Positions 33,316 to 43,218 of a stretch of 64,000 nucleotides of DNA are shown here, piece after piece. A program made the position numbers and the translations under genes. The stretch is from contig SADC01000439.1 in the NCBI GenBank assembly GCA_004194705.1, positions 372,001-436,000 of the forward strand. The letters are read 5' to 3'. Position 1 is the first letter of the stretch; the number at the start of each line of letters is the position of its first letter. The notes beneath the pieces are model-generated. The model did no database searches, was not told where the DNA came from, and saw nothing but the letters and a program-made list of their open reading frames with translations. The DNA comes from Ditylenchus dipsaci (lineage: Eukaryota; Nematoda; Chromadorea; Rhabditida; Anguinidae).

Positions 33316-34047
33316 ATGGCAACAAAGAATTTCAGGCAGCAAAGCCGTCAACTTGTTGACAAGTTTTCCTCTCCGACTTCCTATCCGTGGGACTGTGTGC
33401 TTCTGCTTGATGGCAAAAGAATTCACGTCAGTAAAGGGGTATATACATTACGTTGATGGATTAGCTGTTTTAGTTGTTGTCCAAATTTAGTTGTTGTCAA
33501 CACATTCACATTTTTCAATGAGCTTTTCAACGGCCACCTCGCGGAGAAGAAAGACAGTGATGTAACTTTGGAGGATTTGGATGCTGCTGAATTCTGTCAA
33601 CTTCTTCAGGCTATTTATCCATCGGTGCACGAGACTATTTCTTGTAAGGTTTTGGCTATTTTCGATTCGTAGTGAGTCTCTCTCTAAATAAAACATTTAG
33701 TGGAGAATGTGGAAATTATTACCAAGCTGGCTTACCGCTTTTCCATGGATGTAGTCTTGGAAAGATGCCAACAGTTTTTGATAAGTGCGTCTGCTGCTCG
33801 TTTTCCATATGCCAAGAAAATGCTGATTGCTCAGGAATATGGCTTACAGAAACTGATGGTTATTTTTTTGGTAATGCTCATGAGTCTTCAATTAACTTAA
33901 CTTTCACAGGAAACCTGCATCGCTCACTACCAGTCTGTCGATAGTTTGAAGAAGTTGGTGGAAGAGCCGGAGTATGCTGCATTCAATGTCGAAACGATGC
34001 GCATCCTTCTAGAGAACTTATTGGGCAAATCGGACAAACAGTTGTAA
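33316..34047 (+). CDS. BTB/POZ protein, left-arm copy (one-base frameshift)
   Basis: Same four-exon structure as the intact right-arm copy: 33316-33438, 33491-33643, about 33702-33859 and 33910-34047. Exon 2 has five T where the right arm has six, in the codons for HSHFFNE, which shifts the frame. Either this copy is newly broken or the base is an assembly error. The rest is intact, including splice sites. BTB proteins link substrates to cullin-3 ligases. Confidence 0.8.
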
Positions 34048-34555
34048 ATTCGTTGAATTCATATTGATACACTTTTGACTCTCGATTGCATGGTTATATT
34101 TGACAACTTTATAAATAAACAACTTCGGTTGGTGTAGATTTGAATTTTGGGTGTGTCATATTTGCCGGTTCTTTAAAACAGCTGGTCGATAAGAGCTAGC
34201 TTAGCCCAAGAATAGGGTTGCTGAATTGTGAACTCTTTCGAGAAAATTCTCGGACTTTTAGGAAGGGGCCCTTTTGTGAGGACATGCACGCATAATCTCG
34301 GGAACAGTCTCCAAAAAGATTTCGCTCGCCAAATTCAGCAGCCCTACCCAACAATTAAAATGATTTTTTTTCGCTTTGCAACACCTTATCGCCGACTTCT
34401 TTTAAGCGGGTTAGCACTCAATTTGTTGCCAATGAAATAAACTACAAAAGTTGTCTGAGATAAATTTTCAAATGAGGACAGACTCAAAGTGGGAGCTTTT
34501 TTGACGGAGTATTCAAAGTATATATAAATTGCGAGAAGCTACGGTAAAACACGGA

Positions 34556-34735
34556 TCGTTCGACGGACTACATCACGGATAATGGGCTGTACCCAATGGA
34601 TCCGTGTCCGCGTCCGTAAACGCGGGCCGTAAAACGGTCCGTGTATTTCCACCCCATGGGCCGTATCCGTGTCCGTAAAACGGGCCGCAAACACGGACCG
34701 TTTCACGGACCACAACACGGATAGTTCATTTTTGA
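34556..34735. repeat. CCGTGTCCGT motif block, left arm
   Basis: Dense ACGGTCCGTG/CCGTGTCCGT words in both orientations. A related block is in the palindrome spacer (36205-36330) and a mirror copy in the right arm (37858-38040). Confidence 0.6.
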
Positions 34736-35043
34736 CCTGTTTTTGCCTAGAGTCGAGATTTTTAAAAATTTAGAAGATATTATTATGCCGTAAAATCATA
34801 AGAACAGATGTTTGTAAAACTTTTTCTGTCGAAAACCCATTTTTAGCCAAAACAATTTCTGACCAAAAACTTGACTTTTCCTCCAGGGAAATTACAGCAA
34901 CACAATTTAAAAAGGTACAATGGACACAGTTTAACTTAAATATACGGGTCTCTCTAATAAAGGGACCGCATAAGCTCAATTTGATTGGGTTTATTTAAAT
35001 GATGCAACATCATCTCCTGAAATAGTGGTCTTAAAATATAACA

Positions 35044-35211
35044 CTAATTAGCGGTAGAAAATGAACGAGTCGAAGTGGCATATGGCAAAGTTGGCACTGA
35101 ATATAATGAATGAGCAAGACCGGGGTCGGCGGATAAATCTAAGTAGACTTGAGGATTGGAGAGCGGAGGTTTAAACCGAGTAGCGCCCATGGTGGAGTCG
35201 AAAGCAGCCAT
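35044..35211 (-). CDS. Small ORF of 55 codons, left-arm copy
   Basis: Mirror of the ORF at 37382-37549. It begins MAAFDSTMGATRFKPP and ends STRSFSTAN. It has gene-like composition in an AT-rich setting and a polyadenylation-like aataaa downstream in the right-arm copy. No domain recognised. Confidence 0.4.
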   Translation of the reverse strand: MAAFDSTMGATRFKPPLSNPQVYLDLSADPGLAHSLYSVPTLPYATSTRSFSTAN

Positions 35212-35439
35212 TTTCAGGGCGAGCTTTTGGACTGCAAGTCAAATCGCTGTTTCAGCATTATAAAAACATGTTCAACACACAATTCTGAATAAGGTACAAT
35301 AATTTTTGATTAAATTCATCCTATCTGATGAATTTTGGATTCTGGAGGTGGATAACCATATATGGGAGATTCAAGCTGATTTTCCTACCCGCCCTGAGGT
35401 TCAACTTGGACTTATGACAGTTTTTCAAGAAAATACTGC

Positions 35440-35515
35440 TACGACCGGGATTCAAACCTGTAACCTCAAAAATTCGGAGAGTGAATTTACCAGCGATGGG
35501 AATTTACGATCGCCC
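35440..35515 (-). repeat. tRNA-like sequence in left arm
   Basis: On the minus strand a B-box-like GGTTTGAATCCCGGTC follows a segment ending in ggtaaattcactctccg. The mirror copy is at about 37080-37155 and a related plus-strand B box at 55827. Probably a SINE remnant, not a working tRNA. Confidence 0.4.
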
Positions 35516-35662
35516 CTATTGACCAATCACATGAACCAAAAAGAGCTATCGTTGTTTTTTTTTCGCGTTGTTCTGTTGTGATGACTATGTTTTTCGTTGC
35601 TTTTTTTTCAATTTTCTAAAATTAAATTGTGTGCAAAAATCCGTATTCGATACGTACCGTAT

Positions 35663-36931
35663 GAAGTCTCAAAATCGGTGCCAAGTGGCCGTCCAGGTAG
35701 CCTGAAAAATGGATAATTTACACGTTTAAATTTATTTTTATATTTATTTTTAATAAAATAGATAAATACGAGGTTTTTCAATTTCGGTTAAGGTCGCGGT
35801 TTAGGTGTGCTCAAATGAGATTCACGGTGGGGATCATATCGCTGGTGGTAGGTGTCATCTCGACTTACTACATCCAGGGTTGGCAGAGTGTGGCTTTTTC
35901 AATTTTTTTTTTGGTTTTTATGGGTGTTATAGTGAACATAGTTATATACAAGTTTATACTCAAAATGACGCCAGAAAGCAAGGCTACATTTCAGTATAAG
36001 GTTGTATATAACTTTGCTTGCGAAAAATTTGTGAAAAAACACGATTTCTCAAAAAAGCTTCGAAAAGTTCCCGTGAGCCTGGACTTTTTTTACGAATTTT
36101 TGTTTTTTTTTTCGCAAATTTTACAAGCAAATCATATACAACCTTCTACTCAAAATATGGCCCGGCTTTTTGGCGTCATTTTGAGTATAAACTTGTATAT
36201 AATGGGATGCCCCCAATGCATCCGTATCCGCGTCCGTAAACTCGGGCCGTGAAACGGTCCGTGTATTTCCACACAATGGGCCGTATCCGTGTCCGTGTCA
36301 CGGACCGTGATACGGTCCGTCAAATTTTTCGGGCCGATTTTTTTAGTTAGCAGGTAAATTTATTTTTTCGAGTGCCACTTTCAATTTAATTGAACGCATA
36401 AATTTATGAGAAGCATTCTTGTAAAAAAAAATCGTGAAAAAACAGAATGCAGAGCCGATATTTTTTCGGCTTTACATAGCTTTGACAATTAGATAATTCA
36501 AAAAGCGCCTATTTGAATAATCAGATACTTCAAAAAGATGATATTACGCCAATTAAGATAGTTCGCCAATTGCTTTTTTCGTTTATAATACGTTTTGACA
36601 ATCGGATGATTTACCGAAAACTACTTCGACAATCACTAGCTTCACCACATAGTTTTCTGTACATAGTTTCTGCCACATAGTTTTCGGCAACGTCTGCGCA
36701 CTATATTGTCGAAATATGTGCTATGGTGAAATGTAGATTAGCTAAATATACTGAATATGAATCATCCGATTGTCAAAACGTATTATAAACGAAAAAAGCG
36801 ATTGGCGAACTATCTTAATTGGCGTAATATCATCTTTTTGAAGTATCTGAATATTCAAATAGGCGCTTTTTGAATTATCTAATTGTCAAAGCTATGTAAA
36901 GCCATTTTTCGGCACGGACCGTGTTTTTTTG
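35663..36931. repeat. Palindrome spacer with two nested inverted repeats
   Basis: The unique 1.27 kb between the arms contains two smaller inverted repeats: 35938-35975 against about 36170-36207 (ggcgtcattttgagtataaac), and about 36475-36605 against 36765-36903 (ttgacaatcggatgatt and gatagttcgccaattg). A CCGTGTCCGT-type block separates them. Confidence 0.85.
35815..36003 (+). CDS. Small membrane-protein exon in the spacer (tentative)
   Basis: ATG at 35815 opens a frame with two hydrophobic helices: VGIISLVVGVISTYYI and FSIFFLVFMGVIVNIVIYKF. The frame continues to 36252, but after about 36003 it runs through an inverted repeat and loses coding character. It is present once, as it is not in the arms. 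Function unknown. Confidence 0.35.
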
Positions 36932-37381
36932 ATACGGTTCGTATCGAATACGGATTTTTGCACACAATTTAATTTTAGAAAATTGAAAAAAAAGCAACGA
37001 AAAACATAGTCATCACAACAGAACAACGCGAAAAAAAAACAACGATAGCTCTTTTTGGTTCATGTGATTGGTCAATAGGGGCGATCGTAAATTCCCATCG
37101 CTGGTAAATTCACTCTCCGAATTTTTGAGGTTACAGGTTTGAATCCCGGTCGTAGCAGTATTTTCTTGAAAAACTGTCATAAGTCCAAGTTGAACCTCAG
37201 GGCGGGTAGGAAAATCAGCTTGAATCTCCCATATATGGTTATCCACCTCCAGAATCCAAAATTCATCAGATAGGATGAATTTAATCAAAAATTATTGTAC
37301 CTTATTCAGAATTGTGTGTTGAACATGTTTTTTAATGCTGAAACAGCGATTTGACTTGCAGTCCAAAAGCTCGCCCTGAAA

Positions 37382-37549
37382 ATGGCTGCTTTCGACTCCA
37401 CCATGGGCGCTACTCGGTTTAAACCTCCGCTCTCCAATCCTCAAGTCTACTTAGATTTATCCGCCGACCCCGGTCTTGCTCATTCATTATATTCAGTGCC
37501 AACTTTGCCATATGCCACTTCGACTCGTTCATTTTCTACCGCTAATTAG
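37382..37549 (+). CDS. Small ORF of 55 codons, right-arm copy
   Basis: ATG with an A-rich context (gaaaatggc). The product is Ser/Thr/Pro-rich: NPQVYLDLSADPGLAHSLYS, then VPTLPYATSTRSF. Stop TAG at 37547; aataaa near 37598 could serve polyadenylation. It may also be the last exon of a longer gene. Not recognised. Confidence 0.4.
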   Translation: MAAFDSTMGATRFKPPLSNPQVYLDLSADPGLAHSLYSVPTLPYATSTRSFSTAN

Positions 37550-38545
37550 TGTTATATTTTAAGACCACTATTTCAGGAGATGATGTTGCATCATTTAAAT
37601 AAAACCAATCAAATTGAGCTTATGCGGTCCCTTTATTAGAGAGACCCGTATATTGAAGTTAAACTGTGTCCATTGTACCTTTTTTAATTGTGTTGCTGTA
37701 ATTTCCCTGGAGGAAAAGTCAAGTTTTTGGTCAGAAATTGTTTTGGCTAAAAATGGGTTTTCGACAGAAAAAGTTTTACAAACATCTGTTCTTATGATTT
37801 TACGGCATAATAATATCTTCTAAATTTTTAAAAATCTCGACTCTAGGCAAAAACAGGTCAAAAATGAACTATCCGTGTTGTGGTCCGTGAAACGGTCCGT
37901 GTTTGCGGCCCGTTTTACGGACACGGATACGGCCCATGGGGTGGAAATACACGGACCGTTTTACGGCCCGCGTTTACGGACGCGGACACGGATCCATTGG
38001 GTACAGCCCATTATCCGTGATGTAGTCCGTCGAACGATCCGTGTTTTACCGTAGCTTCTCGCAATTTATATATACTTTGAATACTCCGTCAAAAAAGCTC
38101 CCACTTTGAGTCTGTCCTCATTTGAAAATTTATCTCAGACAACTTTTGTAGTTTATTTCATTGGCAACAAATTGAGTGCTAACCCGCTTAAAAGAAGTCG
38201 GCGATAAGGTGTTGCAAAGCGAAAAAAAATCATTTTAATTGTTGGGTAGGGCTGCTGAATTTGGCGAGCGAAATCTTTTTGGAGACTGTTCCCGAGATTA
38301 TGCGTGCATGTCCTCACAAAAGGGCCCCTTCCTAAAAGTCCGAGAATTTTCTCGAAAGAGTTCACAATTCAGCAACCCTATTCTTGGGCTAAGCTAGCTC
38401 TTATCGACCAGCTGTTTTAAAGAACCGGCAAATATGACACACCCAAAATTCAAATCTACACCAACCGAAGTTGTTTATTTATAAAGTTGTCAAATATAAC
38501 CATGCAATCGAGAGTCAAAAGTGTATCAATATGAATTCAACGAAT

Positions 38546-39278
38546 TTACAACTGTTTGTCCGATTTGCCCAATAAGTTCTCTAGAAGGATGCGCATCGTT
38601 TCGACATTGAATGCAGCATACTCCGGCTCTTCCACCAACTTCTTCAAACTATCGACAGACTGGTAGTGAGCGATGCAGGTTTCCTGTGAAAGTTAAGTTA
38701 ATTGAAGACTCATGAGCATTACCAAAAAAATAACCATCAGTTTCTGTAAGCCATATTCCTGAGCAATCAGCATTTTCTTGGCATATGGAAAACGAGCAGC
38801 AGACGCACTTATCAAAAACTGTTGGCATCTTTCCAAGACTACATCCATGGAAAAGCGGTAAGCCAGCTTGGTAATAATTTCCACATTCTCCACTAAATGT
38901 TTTATTTAGAGAGAGACTCACTACGAATCGAAAATAGCCAAAACCTTACAAGAAATAGTCTCGTGCACCGATGGATAAATAGCCTGAAGAAGTTGACAGA
39001 ATTCAGCAGCATCCAAATCCTCCAAAGTTACATCACTGTCTTTCTTCTCCGCGAGGTGGCCGTTGAAAAGCTCATTGAAAAAATGTGAATGTGTTGACAA
39101 CAACTAAATTTGGACAACAACTAAAACAGCTAATCCATCAACGTAATGTATATACCCCTTTACTGACGTGAATTCTTTTGCCATCAAGCAGAAGCACACA
39201 GTCCCACGGATAGGAAGTCGGAGAGGAAAACTTGTCAACAAGTTGACGGCTTTGCTGCCTGAAATTCTTTGTTGCCAT
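38546..39278 (-). CDS. BTB/POZ domain protein, intact right-arm copy
   Basis: Four exons on the minus strand, 39278-39156, 39103-38950, 38892-38735 and 38683-38546, join in consistent phase to 190 residues. BTB core: WDCVLLLDGKRIHVSKG, then LLSTHSHFFNELFNGHL, VTLEDLDAAEFCQLLQAIYP and LAYRFSMDVVLERCQQFL. The C-terminal helices (PYAKKMLIAQEYGLQKL) follow the BTB as in nematode BATH/BTB proteins, but there is no MATH domain. Likely a homodimer and cullin-3 adaptor in cytosol or nucleus. Introns are 50-58 bp. Confidence 0.88.
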
Positions 39279-39363
39279 AACCTCAAAAAAACATCGATTT
39301 ATGAAAGTTTGGCTTACGCAAGTGGAATAGCTTGCAGATCTGTTCCAGCGCTAAAAGAGTTTA

Positions 39364-39600
39364 TTAGACTTCGGTGACTTTTACGTAATCCAATGATTTT
39401 AATGATTCTACCTCTGGTCGTAATGCGGAATCATAGGTTTTTTCCATGACTGAAAAATCAAAAAGGCAAATAAGCTGAGAGAAATACTTAACAACCTCAA
39501 AAACCATCACAGCGTGGGCAACCAGGAATCCAATAAAGAACGCTGACACTAAGAACCAGTATACTTTTTGCACACTTTTTATCCAAGCTATTATTCGAAC
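39364..39600 (-). CDS. Exon with one membrane segment, right-arm copy
   Basis: Mirror of 32994-33230, differing at one residue in the helix (His in place of Gln in FLVAQAVMV). See the left copy for structure and the possible alternative splice. Confidence 0.45.
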   Translation of the reverse strand, partial: VRIIAWIKSVQKVYWFLVSAFFIGFLVAHAVMVFEVVKYFSQLICLFDFSVMEKTYDSALRPEVESLKSLDYVKVTEV

Positions 39601-39821
39601 CTGTAAAAAACTTCGTTACCTAAACATAAACTTTCGATTATCCCATTCATTGCTTTTTGTCGGGCTAGACGTTTTCGTTTTAAGTAGTGAGGCAACAAAG
39701 CTACGCTGGAAATTTTCTTTGAGACTTCTAGTAATTTTGAGCACTGCTTGAAATTATTAAAACAAAATATTTCATCTAGCAGTTCTAAGGGCAATTGACT
39801 CGTTTGGTATTTGACAGCCAT
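39591..39821 (-). CDS. F-box-like protein, right-arm copy
   Basis: Mirror of 32773-33003. The F-box-like segment LPLELLDEIFCFNNFKQCSK is identical; downstream Arg/Lys, Thr/Ala and Met/Ile differences occur. In this copy the frame is also open upstream to 39911, with no acceptor evidence. Confidence 0.55.
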   Translation of the reverse strand: MAVKYQTSQLPLELLDEIFCFNNFKQCSKLLEVSKKISSVALLPHYLKRKRLARQKAMNGIIESLCLGNEVFYRFE

Positions 39822-39907
39822 TAGCCATGAATAAATTAAAAAATAGATAGTCAAGACATGGCAGACGTGGGGCACACAGTCTTTATCTGCAAACACTATT
39901 ATGTCAA

Positions 39908-40576
39908 TCAATTTTCCGCATGCATGTCAGTTTTCTTTTATGCATAATTACACAAAATTTTAGAAAACTGACCGACTGAGCAGGAGCAATTACTAGAGCG
40001 GGAATAATTCTTCTCTAAAAAACAAGTTGATTATCGAAACTAAAAAGAACTGCGTACCTGTACAGCAATAATGTATTCAAAAAGAATAGAAGTCACTGAG
40101 ACCCCTAATCTCACCAAGTCGGCAGGCTTTATCGGATAAGAGAAAAGGCTGTTGAGGAGAACAACCACGAGAAACCACACCAGGTACGATAAGATGCGAC
40201 AAGCGAGAATGGCACGATGATTCCATTTCTGAGAGAGCCCTTGAAGCTCGATGAAAGAGGCAGCCAACAAGCACAGAACGAGCAGATTATCTGCGACAAA
40301 AACGAATATCTCCCTGCGACGTAAAAGAAGATTAGCCAAAGTTGACTGAAACCCCAAAACATACCTGTTACTTTCAAAGGACAGAGAACCAACGAAAAAG
40401 CAAAATCCGAGAGTGATGCTCAAGTAGAAGAGGAAAAGTACTCGGTAATTACTTCGGATCGGATTATGCGAGTAGAGGTAGCCCATCATTACGGCATGCA
40501 CGAAGAAGAAAAGGCCAAGTATTTGGAGAGCAACGAAATTGAATGCATCAAACGTCGATCGATGAATATAGTCCAT
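39908..40576 (-). CDS. Multi-pass membrane protein, right-arm copy
   Basis: Mirror of the gene at 32018. Exon 1 is 40576-40365; exon 2 starts at 40313. The protein of the first 178 codons is identical. At the possible second intron the donor reads gtgag here and gtaag in the left arm: both are valid donors and both encode Val-Arg if unspliced, so the difference does not decide the model. Confidence 0.6.
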
Positions 40577-41510
40577 GCTAAATTAGACAAGGTAATCATC
40601 AATCTCATATACTATTTGGCATTAAATGTGGGTGACACTAACATGGCACAGGTTTAATGAACCAAACGGTTTAGTGAGGCTGCGCAGAGGTAAGGCCAGC
40701 AGCTTCTCTGCTATCGAAATTTGGAGGGCACCATGTTTGGCTTATTCCTAGCCAAATTTTTGCGAACCTTTTTGTCCACACTATACTAAAATTTTCAGGC
40801 TGAAGAATGGTACAGCATTAGTGCAAGGACTAGCGAAACAACAAGCCAATTTCAAAATAATTCGGCATAGGCAATTTTGCCCAAAAACCACAGAAAAAAC
40901 CAGTGATTTTTTTTTAAAGAAATTTAAAAATGACAGCTTGCAGATTGGAACTAGAGATGCGCACACTCATTTACCTTAGACATGATTCCGAAAAATACTT
41001 TTGAACCCAAAGTGCATATAGAGCTGGCCTTACCTCTGGCCTTACCAAGAGTTTCTTTTTGCCTCGACTCATGTGAAAAACATGGTACAACTGCCAAAAT
41101 ATACTAATATTTACTTTCTTAAAGGGGCATGCTAACCTAAGGCAGAATTTGTCCCCGCCAATTCAAAAAAAATTCCAAATCATTAAACTTCTGAACCAGG
41201 GCTCCGATGGGCAAAACCGATAAAATTGCCCTATTTTGTCGGTTTTTTATCGGTTTTATACCTTTCCTTTATTCCCTATTTTTGTTGATTCATACCTTTT
41301 ACTGTTTTTTTTTACCAAAACGATAAAGAAAGGTATAACGAGAATATTAGCGACCTATTTTACTGCAAAAAACATCAAATGGCTTTCCTAGTTGACGTTA
41401 AAAAATAACGATAAAATTGACCAAATTACGACTATTTTGTAACGTCAACTAGAAAAGCCATTTGATTTTTTTGCAGTAAAATAGGTCGCTACTTCTTTCG
41501 TTATACCTTG

Positions 41511-42467
41511 AGCCAAATGGACAATGGATCATTGGAACCAAAGAAGCCTCTATTTGTTTTTCTGTCGTAAGGCGCATTCACAATAAGGAGGCTGTTTGCT
41601 GATGCTAACACAGACTTCACTAAGAATCTCTAAAACAGAATCCTAACTTTTAAAAGAAAATTTAGTCAAAATCTTTTTTTTCGCTTCAAAATGGCAACAA
41701 GCACTGGATAGAATGACCCTTTTACTTCAAAACTAGTGAAAATGTTTTTTTTACGCAAATGTGACATTCTCTGAATGATGTCCTGAAAATGTCCTTTTTT
41801 CAAAATTTATCATTCAGAGAATGGTGGGCAAAACCGATAAAATTGCATTATTTTATCGGTTTTTATCGGTTTATCCCTTTTTATTTATTCCTTATTTTTG
41901 CTGATTTATAGTCTTTCACTGATTTTTTTACCAAAACGATAAAGAAAGGTATAACGAAAGAAGTAGCGACCTATTTTACTGCAAAAAAATCAAATGGCTT
42001 TTCTAGTTGACGTTACAAAATAGTCGTAATTTGGTCAATTTTATCGTTATTTTTTAACGTCAACTAGGAAAGCCATTTGATGTTTTTTGCAGTAAAATAG
42101 GTCGCTAATATTCTCGTTATACCTTTCTTTATCGTTTTGGTAAAAAAAAATCAGTAAAAGGTATGAATCAACAAAAATAGGGAATAAAGAAAAGGTATAA
42201 AACCGATAAAAAACGACAAAATAGGGCAATTTTATCGGTTTTGCTCACCGGAGCCTGGTTCAGAAGTTTAATGATTTGGAATTTTTTTTTGAATTGGCGG
42301 GGACAAATTCTGCCTTAGGTTAGCATGCCCCTTTAAGAAAGTAAATATTAGTATATTTTGGCAGTTGTACCATGTTTTTCACATGAGTCGAGGCAAAAAG
42401 AAACTCTTGGTAAGGCCAGAGGTAAGGCCAGCTCTATATGCACTTTAGGTTCAAAAGTATTTTTCGG
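41511..42467 (+). repeat. Third, direct partial copy of 30.35-31.61 kb
   Basis: After a reduced GAGCCAA foldback junction, this block repeats 30350-31608 in direct orientation, without the 309-bp hAT MITE. It ends abruptly at ttttcgg near 42467, where the sequence turns into a 15-bp minisatellite. Confidence 0.85.
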
Positions 42468-42471
42468 TACC

Positions 42472-42547
42472 GGTCAATTTTCCGCCGACCAATTTTCCGC
42501 CGACCAATTTTCCGCCGACCAATTTTCCGCCGACCAATTTTCCGCCG
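42472..42547. repeat. 15-bp minisatellite
   Basis: Five near-perfect direct copies of caattttccgccgac, starting at the breakpoint of the third copy. Confidence 0.9.
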
Positions 42548-42924
42548 CCATAATTCAATTTCTGTTTTCAAGTTAAAGTTTCTTCGGCACTTTTATAGTC
42601 CCCCCCCCCCATACTCGGATTTTTTGAAAAGTGACCCAAAATCACCTCTCGAACTCATTTTGTTTGCACAACAAGGTCCGAGAAGCATTTCCAAACACTT
42701 TCTGAAAAAAAGTAAAATTTTGCCAAAAAAATTTGTCACCCACCCCTCGGGGTAGTTGGTCTTTTTAGGGTATTTTTCACCAATTTTAGCCTTTTTCAAG
42801 TCAAATGAAGGTAAAAATGATAGATTTTGAACAAATTTTTGCTTTCTGGGGCCTACCGCATAAATAAACTCTGGTATGCATATGTTTTTTTGCATCCAGA
42901 GTCACTTTCGAGTGATTTGTGTCT

Positions 42925-43035
42925 CAGGTATGTGTGTGTGCGCATCTCAACCCCAAGCAACCAAGCCCCCTGCGCCCCTTCGGGGACGCAGGGGGCTTGG
43001 TTGGTTAGAGATGCGCGCACTCACTTACCTTAGAC
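42925..43035. repeat. MITE-like foldback with GC-rich hairpin core
   Basis: Outer arms ggtatgtgtgtgtgcgcatct and agatgcgcgcactcacttacc are inverted. The core (about 42958-43006) is a long GC-rich hairpin: aaccaagccccctgcg pairs with cgcagggggcttggtt. One end of the family also occurs in the palindrome arms (31617-31645 and mirror). Confidence 0.75.
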
Positions 43036-43218
43036 ATAATTCCGAGCAAGACTCTTGATCAAAAATGCATTTAGAGACTATTTTTGCCCAGCTCCAGCAA
43101 GAAAAATGTGATAAATCACCCAAAAGTGACCCTAAGTGACCCCAAAGGTGACCCTGTCGAAAAAAATTCATGTTTTTTATTCTGGCTCAGGATGAGCACG
43201 CTGAGATCTAGACTCTAG

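Larger units (their letters stand above)
31084..35662 (+). repeat. Left arm of a large palindrome
   Basis: The 4.58-kb arm is repeated in inverse orientation at 36932-41510; paired coordinates sum to 72593-72594 along most of the length. The arms are near identical but differ by substitutions (for example three amino-acid changes in the F-box-like ORF) and single-base indels. Confidence 0.95.
36932..41510 (-). repeat. Right arm of the large palindrome
   Basis: Reverse complement of 31084-35662. The outer boundary is sharp: the sequence matches to ttatacctt at 41509-41510 and then switches to a direct copy of sequence from left of the palindrome. Confidence 0.95.

Noticed and set aside
31084..41510. 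Palindrome as a pure sequencing artefact
   Set aside because: Unique 1.27-kb spacer and base differences between arms make a simple chimeric-read origin unlikely, though reads should be checked.
42472..42547. CRISPR array
   Set aside because: Repeats are 15 bp and contiguous, with no unique spacers; the genome is eukaryotic.
42358..42755. Frames with repeated FSADQ or FRRPI
   Set aside because: Direct translation of the 15-bp minisatellite, not a protein repeat.
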